Virus record (IMG/VR): IMGVR_UViG_3300021347_000002
Coordinates: 1-61,446 of that record
Reading direction: 5' to 3' (one strand)
Length of the DNA stretch: 61,446 nucleotides
Source of the DNA: a virus
The notes under the pieces are model-generated. The model was not told the origin of the DNA. It made no database searches and worked only from the letters and a program-made list of their open reading frames with translations. Shown here one piece after another: positions 1 to 7,963 of the stretch. Position 1 is the first letter of the stretch; the number at the start of each line of letters is the position of its first letter. The translations under genes were made by a program, and so were the position numbers.

Positions 1-116
1 AAGTTGGCTCCGACTTGGGAGAGCTGATCCTCGACTTCAGCGATCATGCCGTCGAGCATCTTGATCTCTTCGAGAAGGAGATCACGGGTTTTTTGTTCTT
101 TCTCTTCGTCAGTCAT
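1..116 (-). CDS. Small coiled-coil protein, partial (runs off window start)
   Basis: N-terminal part of the gene seen complete at 59508-59699. It starts at an ATG two bases after the TAG of the 218-residue gene and runs off the left edge. The visible residues match the complete copy (acidic/lysine-rich start, then alternating leucine/isoleucine and charged residues). If the genome is circular, this is the same gene as the one at 59508. Function unknown. Confidence 0.8.
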   Translation of the reverse strand, partial: MTDEEKEQKTRDLLLEEIKMLDGMIAEVEDQLSQVGAN

Positions 117-118
117 AA

Positions 119-775
119 CTACGCTCCGAGAAAGTTTTTAACAAAGGCGGTAACATCTTCATCGGCTTCTTCCTTAGTCACGGTAAGTGACGGATTAAAC
201 CAAGTGTATTTACCCTTACTGAGTTCTTCAGAAACGAAGTTCCATACTTTGCTATGAATAGGGATTCCAGACTGAAGAGCGGCAAATGTCGCAAGACGCT
301 TGTAGGTTGAACGGTATGCATTCTTACCTACATTAATCTTACCCAACGCATAGTTGTGGTCCCCGATAGGTAACTGGAACGCATCATCATTATCACTACC
401 TTCAGGCTGGCGCATGAGGAGAGTGATCTCAGCGAACTCGGTCATCTCCCAATCCGACTCTGCTTCAATAGCATCGGCGTCAGATTTTGACCAAGCGATT
501 CTTGGCACATCCTCTTCATCGAAGGGGATGTTCTCCCGCCAGCCTTTGACGGCGGCGACAGTGATCGTCTTAACCGGAGTGTCCGGTGGGGCGATTTCGT
601 ATGTCTTATCGTAGAGAATCGATCCGACGGGAGCGTCAGACTGAGACATCTTTTGGCATACGTTAATACGTGGAATCTCGATGTCCTCTATGTCGATCTC
701 GATTCCGCTTACGTTGGTAGAGAGACCGGTGTTGGTCTCGGTAGCAACGACTTCTTGGTTTTTGGTGTTAGCCAT
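119..775 (-). CDS. Putative ssDNA-binding/annealing protein, 218 aa (left copy)
   Basis: I do not recognise a named family with certainty. The protein is acidic and soluble, with no signal peptide or membrane segment. It has a beta-rich middle (around residues 55-130) and an acidic stretch near the C-terminus that ends in hydrophobic residues (FVKNFLGA). The open frame continues upstream, but the ATG at 775 is chosen because it gives exactly the length of the right-hand copy (218 aa) and follows the A/C-rich leader CCAAATAATTGATATT. It lies 22 bases downstream of a Cas4/RecB-like nuclease gene. Phages often pair an exonuclease with an ssDNA-binding or annealing protein, so that role is inferred from context only. 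Confidence 0.65.
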   Translation of the reverse strand: MANTKNQEVVATETNTGLSTNVSGIEIDIEDIEIPRINVCQKMSQSDAPVGSILYDKTYEIAPPDTPVKTITVAAVKGWRENIPFDEEDVPRIAWSKSDADAIEAESDWEMTEFAEITLLMRQPEGSDNDDAFQLPIGDHNYALGKINVGKNAYRSTYKRLATFAALQSGIPIHSKVWNFVSEELSKGKYTWFNPSLTVTKEEADEDVTAFVKNFLGA

Positions 776-797
776 AATATCAATTATTTGGTTTGGT

Positions 798-1895
798 TTA
801 TTGAGTCGCGACACTGTGTCGCTCGTCGGATGTTTCTACGATCCCTGCATCTTCGCAAGCATCGAGGAAAGTTTGTTTGTCGTCAGCTGCCACTTTCTTG
901 GCAACCTTGGCGAGGGGGACGTTAACTTGTTCTATCAGCGTGTCCAGATCAATTCCGTATTTTTCTGCAATTTTTACAAAAGTCGCATTATCAGAAATCT
1001 TTCGGGTCCGCCCCATTGAGCGAAGTTTAAGCCCATCAAGCTGCTCGCCGTCTTTGAGGGCGTCGAGTGTTTTGCGTTTAATAGACGCTGACCAGTTCTC
1101 TACAATCTTCGCGATGTTGAATAGCTCAGAGAGTCTAGCTGGATTGTCTACGTCAGTTGGATCAATGTCCGGCAGCGTAGTATCTAGTTTCTTAGCTACG
1201 CTAATAACGAGTCCACCTAATGCAGGACAAGTATCTTCGTGCTTACAGAACCTACAGTATTGCGTTGGAGTGCATTCCTCTAGCTCAGGCGTGCCGGACT
1301 CCCACTTAGGTCGGGTCTTTTCGCCCGCTTTAATAACACGGCTAAGGTCTTCGACCAGAGTAGGGAGATCGCCTCGCGTAAACGTGTGATGAAGGGTCGC
1401 ATTGTGTTGCGGCACGTAGAACGCGAAGACGATCTCCTGAATGTCTGGATACTTCTGGAAGGCTCCGCATGTATATGCTTTGGCCTGCCAGTTCTTCTCT
1501 GGCGAATCAATGATACTGATTCCGGTTTTGTAGTCAGCCATGACGGCACGGTCACCGCCTTTAAGGATCAGGAATCGGTCGCAGGTTCCCCATGTCTCAG
1601 TGCCGTCTAGGGCAACCTCAACTTGTATCTCGTTTAGCTCCTCAGCGATCTCGCCGAAGTTAGCCATGAAGTCCTGCTCCATCTTAACGATCTGCTCGTA
1701 TATCTCATGCTCCTGCTCAGTATGGAGAGCAGAAGGATCAAAGACCTCAAGTGCCTCGTGGATTCTAGTCCCCATCTCAGCGGCGGCGGATGTGCCATCG
1801 CGTCCTTGATAAGCAGCACAAGCGGCTACATACTTTAGGCTCGACGGAGAAAACTCCGCGTGGCCTCTGCTTTGGTGGTCTGGTTGGTTATTCAT
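798..1895 (-). CDS. Cas4/RecB-like PD-(D/E)XK exonuclease with Fe-S cysteines
   Basis: A 365-residue nuclease of the PDDEXK_1 (RecB/Cas4) type. Visible landmarks are GTRIHEALE with H46, D106 in CDRF, the active-site D121-Y-K123 in MADYKTG, and QAKAYTCGAF around 137-146 (RecB motif). C26 near the N-terminus and C214, C217 and C223 match the split Cys + Cys-x2-Cys-x5-Cys arrangement that holds a [4Fe-4S] cluster in Cas4 and AddB. It probably resects DNA ends for recombination-linked replication. It follows a PD-(D/E)XK gene by four bases. The near-complete second copy is at 60383. Confidence 0.88.
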   Translation of the reverse strand: MNNQPDHQSRGHAEFSPSSLKYVAACAAYQGRDGTSAAAEMGTRIHEALEVFDPSALHTEQEHEIYEQIVKMEQDFMANFGEIAEELNEIQVEVALDGTETWGTCDRFLILKGGDRAVMADYKTGISIIDSPEKNWQAKAYTCGAFQKYPDIQEIVFAFYVPQHNATLHHTFTRGDLPTLVEDLSRVIKAGEKTRPKWESGTPELEECTPTQYCRFCKHEDTCPALGGLVISVAKKLDTTLPDIDPTDVDNPARLSELFNIAKIVENWSASIKRKTLDALKDGEQLDGLKLRSMGRTRKISDNATFVKIAEKYGIDLDTLIEQVNVPLAKVAKKVAADDKQTFLDACEDAGIVETSDERHSVATQ

Positions 1896-1899
1896 TATT

Positions 1900-2463
1900 T
1901 TAGAAACCGTATTCAGGGTGTAATTCTTTTAGTTGGTTTTGATCAAGTCCGTATCCTTTTCCGTAACCAAGATCGATAAGATTATCTTCCTTAATCAATT
2001 CTTCTTTAGAGGCCCACCCGACAAATCTTACACAACGATTTTTCACAGTAGCGAGGACATAGACATCGATATCAGGGTTTACTTTCCTAGTGGACAGAAG
2101 CATACCATCTAAATGATGGGTAGATTTTACGTCGTAGCGTTTACCATTAAGGAAGCCATCAGGACTACCACTTCTAGGTTTCAGACCTAAGTCTGGGAAT
2201 GTGTTGAACGCTTTAGCAAAAGCATACTCAGCCTTCATCCCCATCACGTCAGACGCTGCGCCATCTTGGCCCCCCATTTTCGCGTCTTTAACGCGAGAAC
2301 TTCTAGCGATCAGAGAGCGTAATCTCCCTACTGTTTCACATATTGTTATTTCGTCCGGTTCTAGGATCATTTTGATGATCCTACCTGCCCCTATATCTTC
2401 ACCCTCGCTTCTCCCTTTTACGTAATCGAGATATTCACTAAGTGGTTTATATTCAATCTCCAT
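1900..2463 (-). CDS. PD-(D/E)XK-like endonuclease, 187 aa
   Basis: The middle of the protein shows a minimal PD-(D/E)XK core: E79 in GMKAEYAFAK, an acidic residue in SGSPDGF (D102), and D111-V-K113 in RYDVKST, followed by a beta strand (VYVLATV) and a WAS motif typical of phage restriction-like nucleases. It starts at the ATG overlapping the previous TAA by one base (TAATG). It lies in the recombination operon between a small coiled-coil gene and the Cas4-like nuclease. Possible roles are host DNA breakdown or processing of replication intermediates. The catalytic assignment is by pattern only. Confidence 0.6.
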   Translation of the reverse strand: MEIEYKPLSEYLDYVKGRSEGEDIGAGRIIKMILEPDEITICETVGRLRSLIARSSRVKDAKMGGQDGAASDVMGMKAEYAFAKAFNTFPDLGLKPRSGSPDGFLNGKRYDVKSTHHLDGMLLSTRKVNPDIDVYVLATVKNRCVRFVGWASKEELIKEDNLIDLGYGKGYGLDQNQLKELHPEYGF

Positions 2464-2633
2464 TATACTTCAGTTTTAGTGGTTGATTCTTTTATATGCT
2501 TAACCTCACGCTGGAGGTAGTCGCGTTTCTTGAGTGTGCGCTCAACTTTGTGGTTTAGCATGTAGATCTCATCCTCAAGCAACTTGAGGCGTATCTTCTC
2601 TGCATCTGATAGGTATTTAGTGCTTTGGTTCAT
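2463..2633 (-). CDS. Small coiled-coil protein, 56 aa
   Basis: ATG at 2633 to TAA at 2463, which shares one base with the next start codon. The translation begins MNQSTKYLSDAEK and continues as a charged heptad-like helix (leucine-rich, many Lys/Glu). It fills an otherwise empty gap between the helicase and a nuclease, and its leader (CAATAAAACAAA) resembles those of its neighbours. Function unknown. It could be a small partner of the helicase or nuclease. Confidence 0.65.
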   Translation of the reverse strand: MNQSTKYLSDAEKIRLKLLEDEIYMLNHKVERTLKKRDYLQREVKHIKESTTKTEV

Positions 2634-2639
2634 TTTGTT

Positions 2640-3932
2640 TTATTGATGGAGTGTTTCTAAATTTTCTGACTTCTGGTCTACAACCCTCATAACGTGTTCT
2701 TCAATTGAATCGCTGGCAACCAGAATCTTTTGGATAGCATCACTTTTTGCTCCGTTGCGGTGAATGCGCCCTAACGCTTGCAAGTGATCCTTGACGTTGA
2801 AGGTCGGTGAGATCAACGAGATCCGTTGGCGGTTACCGTTGATGTCATGCAATGAGATACCCGTTCCTCCTGCTGCGATGTTAACTACAATGACGTGTTC
2901 TTTATCTTCTTGGAAGTCGTCAATCACCTGCTGCCTTTCTGCGGTAGTCTGGCCTCCTAAAATAGCTGGGCATTCAAGTAGCTGCTGGAGTGTTGAAGCC
3001 GTCTCGGAAAAATTAACGAAGAGAACAACACTATGTCCTTGCTCAACGTAATCTTTAGCCATATCAGCCATGTCTTTAGCTTTGAGCGACTCCGCTAATT
3101 GACGTGCGCGTAACAGATTAACGAGAACCCAATCACTATCTTCGACGGTTCCATTCTCTAAAAGATTAGTCACGATCTCCGGTGTGATGTCCAGATCTTT
3201 ATAAGCCTTAGCAATCTTAGCAGCAGACCCAAAGGCAACAGGCTCGATGAACACTCGGTTATCTTTAAAAGAATCTGGAAAGTCGTCCACCGTAAGACGT
3301 TTAACATTCTTCCCATACATGACCTTATTAAGATCATTGAGTTTTGTTTTACGGCGCAACTCCCACGCGTTCCATTGATTTTGAGTGCAACCGAATTTCA
3401 TCATCCAGCTAAACCAGCTTTTAAGTCCCCCTTCAGGTTTGTTTAAGCTATGTAAGCCCAATGCGTAACCTATCGGGCGCATCTCAGTAGGGTCTTCGGC
3501 AGCGGTCGCACTCATGGCGTGAACAGAGTAGCCTTGAGTGACGAGAGAAATAAGTAGCTGCGCGTTCTGAGTATATGGCCCCTTACATTTGTGGACCTCG
3601 TCGATTAGCATTAGTGTATCTTCAGGCAGATACCAAGACATAATCTTCTTGCCGCGCTTAGACATCCATTCTGTCTTTCCGGTCCTGATCTTCTCGTAGT
3701 TAAGAACGAACAGTGGCTCCATACCACACTCAGCGAGTTCGCGTTCCCAAGATGGGATCACTGCCTTCGGGCAGATGACTGCGACTGGCTTCTTGAGAAT
3801 TTTGGCGAGGTGGCAAGCTACGATAGTCTTGCCAGTTCCGACATGACTAGTGTCGAGTGAATTAAGTCCTAGTTTATGCTTTGCTAAAAAAAAGTCGAAA
3901 GCTTCTTGCTGCTTGGGATATAGTTTCTTCAT
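2640..3932 (-). CDS. SNF2-type superfamily 2 DNA helicase/ATPase
   Basis: A 430-residue SF2 helicase. Motif I is VGTGKT (31-36), motif II DEVH (111-114), motif III SAT (141-143). The C-terminal RecA fold has an ILGGQTT loop, GGTGIS, and motif VI QALGRIHRNG (385-394). The order and the RIHRNG signature are SNF2/Rad54-like, as in many phage replication cassettes, where such proteins remodel or migrate branched DNA. At 430 aa it is a minimal two-domain version with no accessory domain. Its neighbours are RuvC and two nucleases, so a role in recombination-dependent replication is likely. Confidence 0.9.
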   Translation of the reverse strand: MKKLYPKQQEAFDFFLAKHKLGLNSLDTSHVGTGKTIVACHLAKILKKPVAVICPKAVIPSWERELAECGMEPLFVLNYEKIRTGKTEWMSKRGKKIMSWYLPEDTLMLIDEVHKCKGPYTQNAQLLISLVTQGYSVHAMSATAAEDPTEMRPIGYALGLHSLNKPEGGLKSWFSWMMKFGCTQNQWNAWELRRKTKLNDLNKVMYGKNVKRLTVDDFPDSFKDNRVFIEPVAFGSAAKIAKAYKDLDITPEIVTNLLENGTVEDSDWVLVNLLRARQLAESLKAKDMADMAKDYVEQGHSVVLFVNFSETASTLQQLLECPAILGGQTTAERQQVIDDFQEDKEHVIVVNIAAGGTGISLHDINGNRQRISLISPTFNVKDHLQALGRIHRNGAKSDAIQKILVASDSIEEHVMRVVDQKSENLETLHQ

Positions 3933-3976
3933 ATTGTCTATGGACAGACAAATAATTGAAGCGACTGGCTATGTCC

Positions 3977-3997
3977 AGAAAAAGTTCAACTTTTTCT
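3977..3997 (-). repeat. Perfect 21-bp inverted repeat at RuvC stop codon
   Basis: Ten-base arms AGAAAAAGTT/AACTTTTTCT around a single central base. On the minus strand the RuvC stop TGA lies in the centre and is followed by ACTTTTTCT. The arms match the outer arms of the 77-bp element at 7530, 25265 and 29898, which also follow stop codons, but the long AT core is absent. It may be a reduced terminator or a remnant of that element. Confidence 0.6.
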
Positions 3998-4474
3998 ACT
4001 ACCCCAAATATATCGGGCAATAAGGTAGGCGTCGATCATGCCGTCGTGCGGAGTCCGGCACCGTTTATTAGCTAGCCAGTTCTCTGATGGCTCTAACTCA
4101 TTTGCTAGCTTCAAGGCAACTTCTTTAGTCCTACCTTTAGGGACTCTACCTAACATAACTTTCTGCCACTTGTGAACAGACACGCGCATTATGTTTTCGT
4201 AGTCGTGGGACTCAGCCATCCCAACTAACTTACCAAACGAGATCGCCATTGATCGAACCGCTTGGCTGCTCTTAGCGTGTGCGAGCGGTTCTTCTACCGC
4301 AAAAATAAAAGGTGTGTTTAAGTCCATTATCCATTGGTGGACTTTACGGATATCAATCTCTTTCTTCTTTGAGCGTTGAAGAGTCGGCATACGAATCTTG
4401 TCGATGATGCCACCATCAAATTTAGATATAGCGCAAAGTCCGCCATCCAGTCCGTTGTCTATTCCGACGATCAT
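3986..4474 (-). CDS. RuvC-like Holliday junction resolvase
   Basis: A 162-residue RuvC-fold (RNase H-like) nuclease. D6 lies in GIDNGLDGGL, E61/E62 in AVEEP, and the C-terminal acidic pair in PHDGMIDAYLIARY (D144, D148), giving the expected four-acid active site. The length is normal for phage RuvC. It overlaps the upstream gene by one base and lies next to the helicase. It probably resolves branched or concatemeric DNA before packaging. Confidence 0.9.
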   Translation of the reverse strand: MIVGIDNGLDGGLCAISKFDGGIIDKIRMPTLQRSKKKEIDIRKVHQWIMDLNTPFIFAVEEPLAHAKSSQAVRSMAISFGKLVGMAESHDYENIMRVSVHKWQKVMLGRVPKGRTKEVALKLANELEPSENWLANKRCRTPHDGMIDAYLIARYIWGSRKS

Positions 4475-4857
4475 TAAGCTTTCTCAGGACAATACAGATT
4501 GTCACACTCACCACCAGAAACAGGATTGCTACAGGTACCACACTCACGCTCCTCGCTGAGTAACGCTTTCGCGAGAATAGAGTAATTCACGAGATCCTCA
4601 CAGGCATCATCAACTGACTCGCCAGCTACTTTTAACTCACCATCATTCACGAACGACTTAATCCGCATCAATTTATCCTGCATCCTCAACAGCAATCCTG
4701 TAACCGGATGGAGTCCCAACGACTTCGCTGATTTGAAGTTCGCAAGAGCATCGATTGTCTCAGCACCACCGCAGTAGTCGCTGTTCTTTGCCCGCATGAT
4801 GTCGAGCGTTTTCTTACACGTCTCTTCGTGTAAACGGAATAGGGTTTCGGGTTTCAT
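4474..4857 (-). CDS. DUF1599-like (nucleotide modification associated) protein
   Basis: 127 residues. The first 100 form an all-alpha domain: HEETCKKTLDIMRAKNSDY, then NFK, GLLLRMQDKLMRI and DDACEDLVNYSILAK. This matches the DUF1599/Nmad pattern common in phages (KN.DY...; R..DK..R; E...D..NY). A short C-terminal tail carries four cysteines (CGTC...CDNLYC) that could bind zinc. The family is thought to act on nucleotides, but activity here is inferred. The TAA/ATG junctions on both sides overlap by one base. Confidence 0.72.
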   Translation of the reverse strand: MKPETLFRLHEETCKKTLDIMRAKNSDYCGGAETIDALANFKSAKSLGLHPVTGLLLRMQDKLMRIKSFVNDGELKVAGESVDDACEDLVNYSILAKALLSEERECGTCSNPVSGGECDNLYCPEKA

Positions 4858-5087
4858 TATTTTGCTGGGATTGAATCTCCTCTAACTAGAAGGCCGTCAC
4901 CTTCGGCAGGCACAAGAATCCTGATTCCTTTGGGAAGCGATTGCAAGTAGAATACTTCGCGAGCCGTTGTCGGCTTCACGCGATACCAAAGACCGTCAGC
5001 GGTATCTACTGGAAATCTAAAGTCGGAGCCGTCATCAATCCTTGTGATGAACTTTGGGCTTACTTCTGGTTCGCGGTCTTGGAACAT
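4857..5087 (-). CDS. Hypothetical protein, 76 aa
   Basis: The open frame extends to a TTG inside the small terminase gene, but the ATG at 5087, ten bases past the terminase TAA, is the better start. The product is a small beta-rich soluble protein (ITRIDDGSDFRF; WYRVKP; IRILVPAEGDGLLVRGD). No family recognised. It is translationally linked to the neighbours on both sides. Confidence 0.65.
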   Translation of the reverse strand: MFQDREPEVSPKFITRIDDGSDFRFPVDTADGLWYRVKPTTAREVFYLQSLPKGIRILVPAEGDGLLVRGDSIPAK

Positions 5088-5097
5088 TGCAACACTA

Positions 5098-5733
5098 TTA
5101 AATCTCGTTTCCGGTCTCCGCGTCAATCGTTTTTTTCTGTCTGATTGCTCCTCCGCCTTTATCTGCTTTGGAGTTATTCAAGATAGAAATATCGATCTGC
5201 ATCTTACTACTACCGCCGCCAGTTTTTGCGTTGAGTCCTAAGTTACGCCTGATGAGTTGGTCAAGTTCTGACATCTCGCGAATCGTTCGCGGCGCGCGGA
5301 TTCCCTTCATAGAATCTCGGAGCAATTTAATTCCAGCAGCCGCGATGTAGTGCTGGTATTTATCAGCAGGTGTATTCTGCGCTTCTGCTATCTCTGCTAA
5401 AGTCACATCTTCTTCCTTAGACGCACGGAACCTTTCTTCCACAATAGCTGAACTAACAGTCTCGTTGAAGTGTTCTTCGATATCTTCTTTGAGCTGGTCT
5501 TTGTCGGCGTCCGCATGTTCATCTTTGACTTTTGTATTGTGGATTAAGTTGTTTAGAACTTTACCGTCCGCTACGCTCCCATTCATCTTCGGGTCCACAC
5601 CGTGCTTTTTTAACCACTTACGTATTGTGTTGCGATGGACTCCTATGTGTTGACCAATCGCGCTATTACTGTAACCTTCTTTGTTAAGGCGTAAGGCTTC
5701 AGCCTCGCACTCTCTAATAGGTTTCTCAGACAT
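5098..5733 (-). CDS. Putative small terminase subunit (HTH protein)
   Basis: 211 residues. An N-terminal helix-turn-helix of the transposase-resolvase/terminase type lies at about 15-45 (YSNSAIGQHIGVHRNTIRKW), followed by an acidic helical region and a conserved-looking block (YIAAAGIKLLRDSMKGIRAPRTIREMSELDQLIRR). HTH proteins beside TerL are usually the packaging recognition subunit, and that is the call here. Unusually, it is transcribed away from TerL: the two ATGs are back to back with only 10 bases between them. An alternative is a regulator of the minus-strand operon it leads. Confidence 0.7.
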   Translation of the reverse strand: MSEKPIRECEAEALRLNKEGYSNSAIGQHIGVHRNTIRKWLKKHGVDPKMNGSVADGKVLNNLIHNTKVKDEHADADKDQLKEDIEEHFNETVSSAIVEERFRASKEEDVTLAEIAEAQNTPADKYQHYIAAAGIKLLRDSMKGIRAPRTIREMSELDQLIRRNLGLNAKTGGGSSKMQIDISILNNSKADKGGGAIRQKKTIDAETGNEI

Positions 5734-5740
5734 CCATTAA

Positions 5741-5769
5741 ATTATGCCTTCCGAAGCAGACAAACGCAA
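5741..5769 (-). promoter_or_regulatory. Candidate promoter for the minus-strand recombination operon
   Basis: On the minus strand, TTGCGT (5769-5764), 17 bases, then CATAAT (5746-5741), with the ATG of the small terminase gene 7 bases later. The -10 matches consensus at 5 of 6; the -35 is weak. The +1 would fall on or next to the start codon, matching the leaderless arrangement of other promoters in this genome. It lies over the TerL start. Confidence 0.45.
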
Positions 5770-7531
5770 GCGCGTTCTAGAGCCGCGTATCGACCCACAG
5801 TCTAAGCAGATGGACGTAGGCGGACTCATGATTCAGCCTACCAGTCTCCTCACTGCTCTACTGTATGGTTTCGCTCACCACCCTAATAATAAAGCTAAGG
5901 AGTTCTACTTCTGGAGAATCTGCGACGAACTCTGGAATCGCGAAGAGCTACCGGAGCCGATGATGGTTCGCCATCCTTGGGCTGAAAAGATGATTCGGGC
6001 TGCACTTAAAGACAAGTATCTAGCGATTGGCGGTTCAGCTTCATCCGGTAAATCACACACGATGGCCGCATGGGGTATCGTCCAATGGCTCTGCCAGCCA
6101 CGAGACACACTCGTCCTGATGACCTCCACCACCTTACGGGAAGCACGAAAAAGGATATGGGGTTCAGTAATGTCTTTATTGTCCGTGATCGATGGTGCGC
6201 CGATCAAGATACGGGATTCAATCGGTAACGCTGCTTATGTTGATGAGAACGGCACGCTTATCGAAAGAGCAGGTCTTTCTCTGATTGCAGCGGAGAAATC
6301 CAAAACACGCGAGGCAATCGGCAAATTCATCGGAATCAAGCAGAAGCGGGTAATTATGATCGGTGATGAACTTTCAGAACTTTCTGAAAGTATCTTGCAG
6401 GCTGGTCTGACTAACCTTTCTAAGAACCCGTTCTTCCAGATGATCGGCATGTCCAACCCGAATAGCCGATTCGACGCTTTCGGTGTTTGGTCAGAGCCAA
6501 AGAAAGGCTGGGAAGCCATTGATACGCAAACCGCTGACGAGTGGAAAACGAAGTGGGGCGGTAAGTATATCAGGCTCGACGGTGAGCGGAGTCCGAACAT
6601 TGTGTTAGGTGAGGTTAAGTATCCTTGGCTACCTACCGCCGAAAAGCTGGAGGAGGATCGATTGCTGTTAGGGCCAGAGTCTAGAGGCTATATGCGAATG
6701 GTCCGAGCCATCTTCTTTGATAGTGACGAGACAACCGGAATCTACTCCGAAGCTGAGATGGCAAATAGTGGTTCGTTAGGTGACGTAGAGTGGGCTGATA
6801 AACCAACCACCGTTGCCGGAATCGATCCGGCTTTCACTAACGGCGGTGACAGAACCATTATGTATACAGCAGAAGTCGGATACGCTCGAAATGGCCAGTA
6901 TGTATGCAAGTTAGGAGAAGCACTCCACTTAAACGATGATGCCACAAATAAAGCTGTTCCCCGAACCTACCAGATTGTCCATCAAATCATCGATCACTGT
7001 AAACGTAGGAATATCTCTGCTGACAACGTAGCTCTCGACTCCACCGGAGCAGGTGCGCCCTTCTGCGACGTTCTGGCTGGCGAATGGGAGAGTTCGTTCA
7101 TGCGCGTTACCTTTGGCGGAAAGGCTTCCGACAAGAGAGTCAGCATGAACAGCCAGCTTACAGGCGAAGAACTCTACACGAATCGTGTGTCAGAACTCTG
7201 GTTCGTCGGCAAAGAGTTGATGAGGACACAGCAAATCTACGGAATCTCGTCAGATCTTGCCCAAGAAATGTGCGCCAGAAACTACGATATGGTAAAGACT
7301 GGTTCCCTTAAAGTGAAGATCGAATCAAAATTAGAGTTCAAAGCTCGGTTCGGTCGTAGTCCTGACTTAGCTGATGCCGCATTTCTGGCTCTCGATTGCG
7401 CTCGCCAGCGTTTAGGACTCGTGGCTGTTGATCCACCGAAAGACGAAAAGGGTGCGGGGTTCAGGAAAGCGACTACGATTAAGAGTCTCAGTGGTGCGTT
7501 GAATAATCCTGATTCGTCACTACTCGCCTAA
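5744..7531 (+). CDS. terL: Terminase large subunit
   Basis: A 595-residue packaging motor. The ATPase half has a deviant Walker A, GGSASSGKS (96-104), and a Walker B ending VIMIGDE (203-209) with the catalytic Glu. The C-terminal RNase H-like nuclease has D361 in GIDPAF, D432 in LDSTGAG and D544 in DLADAAF. The Ser-rich Walker A resembles headful-type and uncultured marine phage terminases. The gene is divergent from the small subunit gene, stands alone, and its TAA opens the first copy of the 77-bp palindromic terminator element. Confidence 0.95.
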   Translation: MPSEADKRKRVLEPRIDPQSKQMDVGGLMIQPTSLLTALLYGFAHHPNNKAKEFYFWRICDELWNREELPEPMMVRHPWAEKMIRAALKDKYLAIGGSASSGKSHTMAAWGIVQWLCQPRDTLVLMTSTTLREARKRIWGSVMSLLSVIDGAPIKIRDSIGNAAYVDENGTLIERAGLSLIAAEKSKTREAIGKFIGIKQKRVIMIGDELSELSESILQAGLTNLSKNPFFQMIGMSNPNSRFDAFGVWSEPKKGWEAIDTQTADEWKTKWGGKYIRLDGERSPNIVLGEVKYPWLPTAEKLEEDRLLLGPESRGYMRMVRAIFFDSDETTGIYSEAEMANSGSLGDVEWADKPTTVAGIDPAFTNGGDRTIMYTAEVGYARNGQYVCKLGEALHLNDDATNKAVPRTYQIVHQIIDHCKRRNISADNVALDSTGAGAPFCDVLAGEWESSFMRVTFGGKASDKRVSMNSQLTGEELYTNRVSELWFVGKELMRTQQIYGISSDLAQEMCARNYDMVKTGSLKVKIESKLEFKARFGRSPDLADAAFLALDCARQRLGLVAVDPPKDEKGAGFRKATTIKSLSGALNNPDSSLLA

Positions 7532-7606
7532 AAAACTTTTTCTCCAGACCCTTAGTTCTATAATATATATATTATAGAACTAACGGTAAGACAGAAAAGT
7601 TTTTTA
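7530..7606. terminator. 77-bp palindromic bidirectional terminator element, copy 1
   Basis: It begins in the TerL stop codon: AAAAACTTTTTCT, then CCAGACCC, then a perfect 32-bp palindrome (arm TTAGTTCTATAATATA and its complement), then GGTAAGAC and AGAAAAGTTTTTT. The whole unit folds into a long hairpin that ends in a T-run and is A-rich on the other side, so it could end transcription in both directions. It lies between the end of terL and the next promoter at 7632. The same element recurs at 25265 (inverted) and 29898. Confidence 0.8.
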
Positions 7607-7631
7607 GGTGGGGGTCGCAGCAGACCCTCCG

Positions 7632-7660
7632 TTGACAGTTTTATTGAATTCTGGTAGTTT
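7632..7660 (+). promoter_or_regulatory. Candidate sigma70-like promoter for the internal virion protein operon
   Basis: TTGACA (7632-7637), 17 bases, TAGTTT (7655-7660). The -35 is perfect and the -10 is weak (3 of 6). A GTG start lies 7 bases after the -10 box, so the transcript would start at or beside the codon. It lies directly after terminator copy 1, where a new promoter is expected. Confidence 0.5.
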
Positions 7661-7667
7661 ATGTCGC

Positions 7668-7961
7668 GTGGCGACTAAACGATTCAAACGCTTGCCGTCT
7701 GGGCGAATCCAATATCACGGCGAGACTTACGCTGGTTTTAATAAGCCTAAGCGCGCCCCTAAAGGATCTAAGAAAAAATTTGTCGTTTTAGGTAAAGAAG
7801 GCGATAAAATAAAGAAAGTCGGTTTTGGCCACCGCGACTACAGTGATTTCACAAAACATAAGAACCCTAAGCGTAGAGCTAATTTCCGCGCTAGGCACAA
7901 CTGCAAAACTGCAAAAGATAAAACAACGGCTAGATACTGGGCCTGCAAGAAACTTTGGTAA
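7668..7961 (+). CDS. Small basic phage protein, 97 aa, probable virion-associated
   Basis: The frame opens from a GTG at 7608, inside the terminator/promoter region, so the GTG at 7668 is preferred. The product is very basic, rich in Lys/Arg, and ends in the block NPKRRANFRARHNC...KTTARYWACKKLW. That block is familiar from small proteins next to head genes in many uncultured phages. It may bind DNA or the capsid. Function not established. Two bases separate its stop from the next ATG. Confidence 0.7.
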   Translation: MATKRFKRLPSGRIQYHGETYAGFNKPKRAPKGSKKKFVVLGKEGDKIKKVGFGHRDYSDFTKHKNPKRRANFRARHNCKTAKDKTTARYWACKKLW

Positions 7962-7963
7962 CC

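Larger units (their letters stand above)
1..1861. repeat. Left copy of divergent terminal redundancy
   Basis: This segment is homologous, base for base with scattered substitutions, to 59584-61446. It begins at the first base of the window and its partner ends at the last base, so no unrelated flank is visible on the outer side of either copy. By eye I count about 30 differences in the first 540 bases, mostly at third codon positions, plus a net 2-base insertion in the intergenic leader of the right copy. The simplest reading is a circular or circularly permuted genome of about 59,583 bp whose contig ends come from two related strains. A true tandem duplication is possible but would be expected to show an internal boundary. 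Confidence 0.9.

Noticed and set aside
1-1861. True tandem duplication of the recombination genes
   Set aside because: The homology runs exactly from edge to edge of the window, which circular overlap explains better. Kept as an alternative in the findings.
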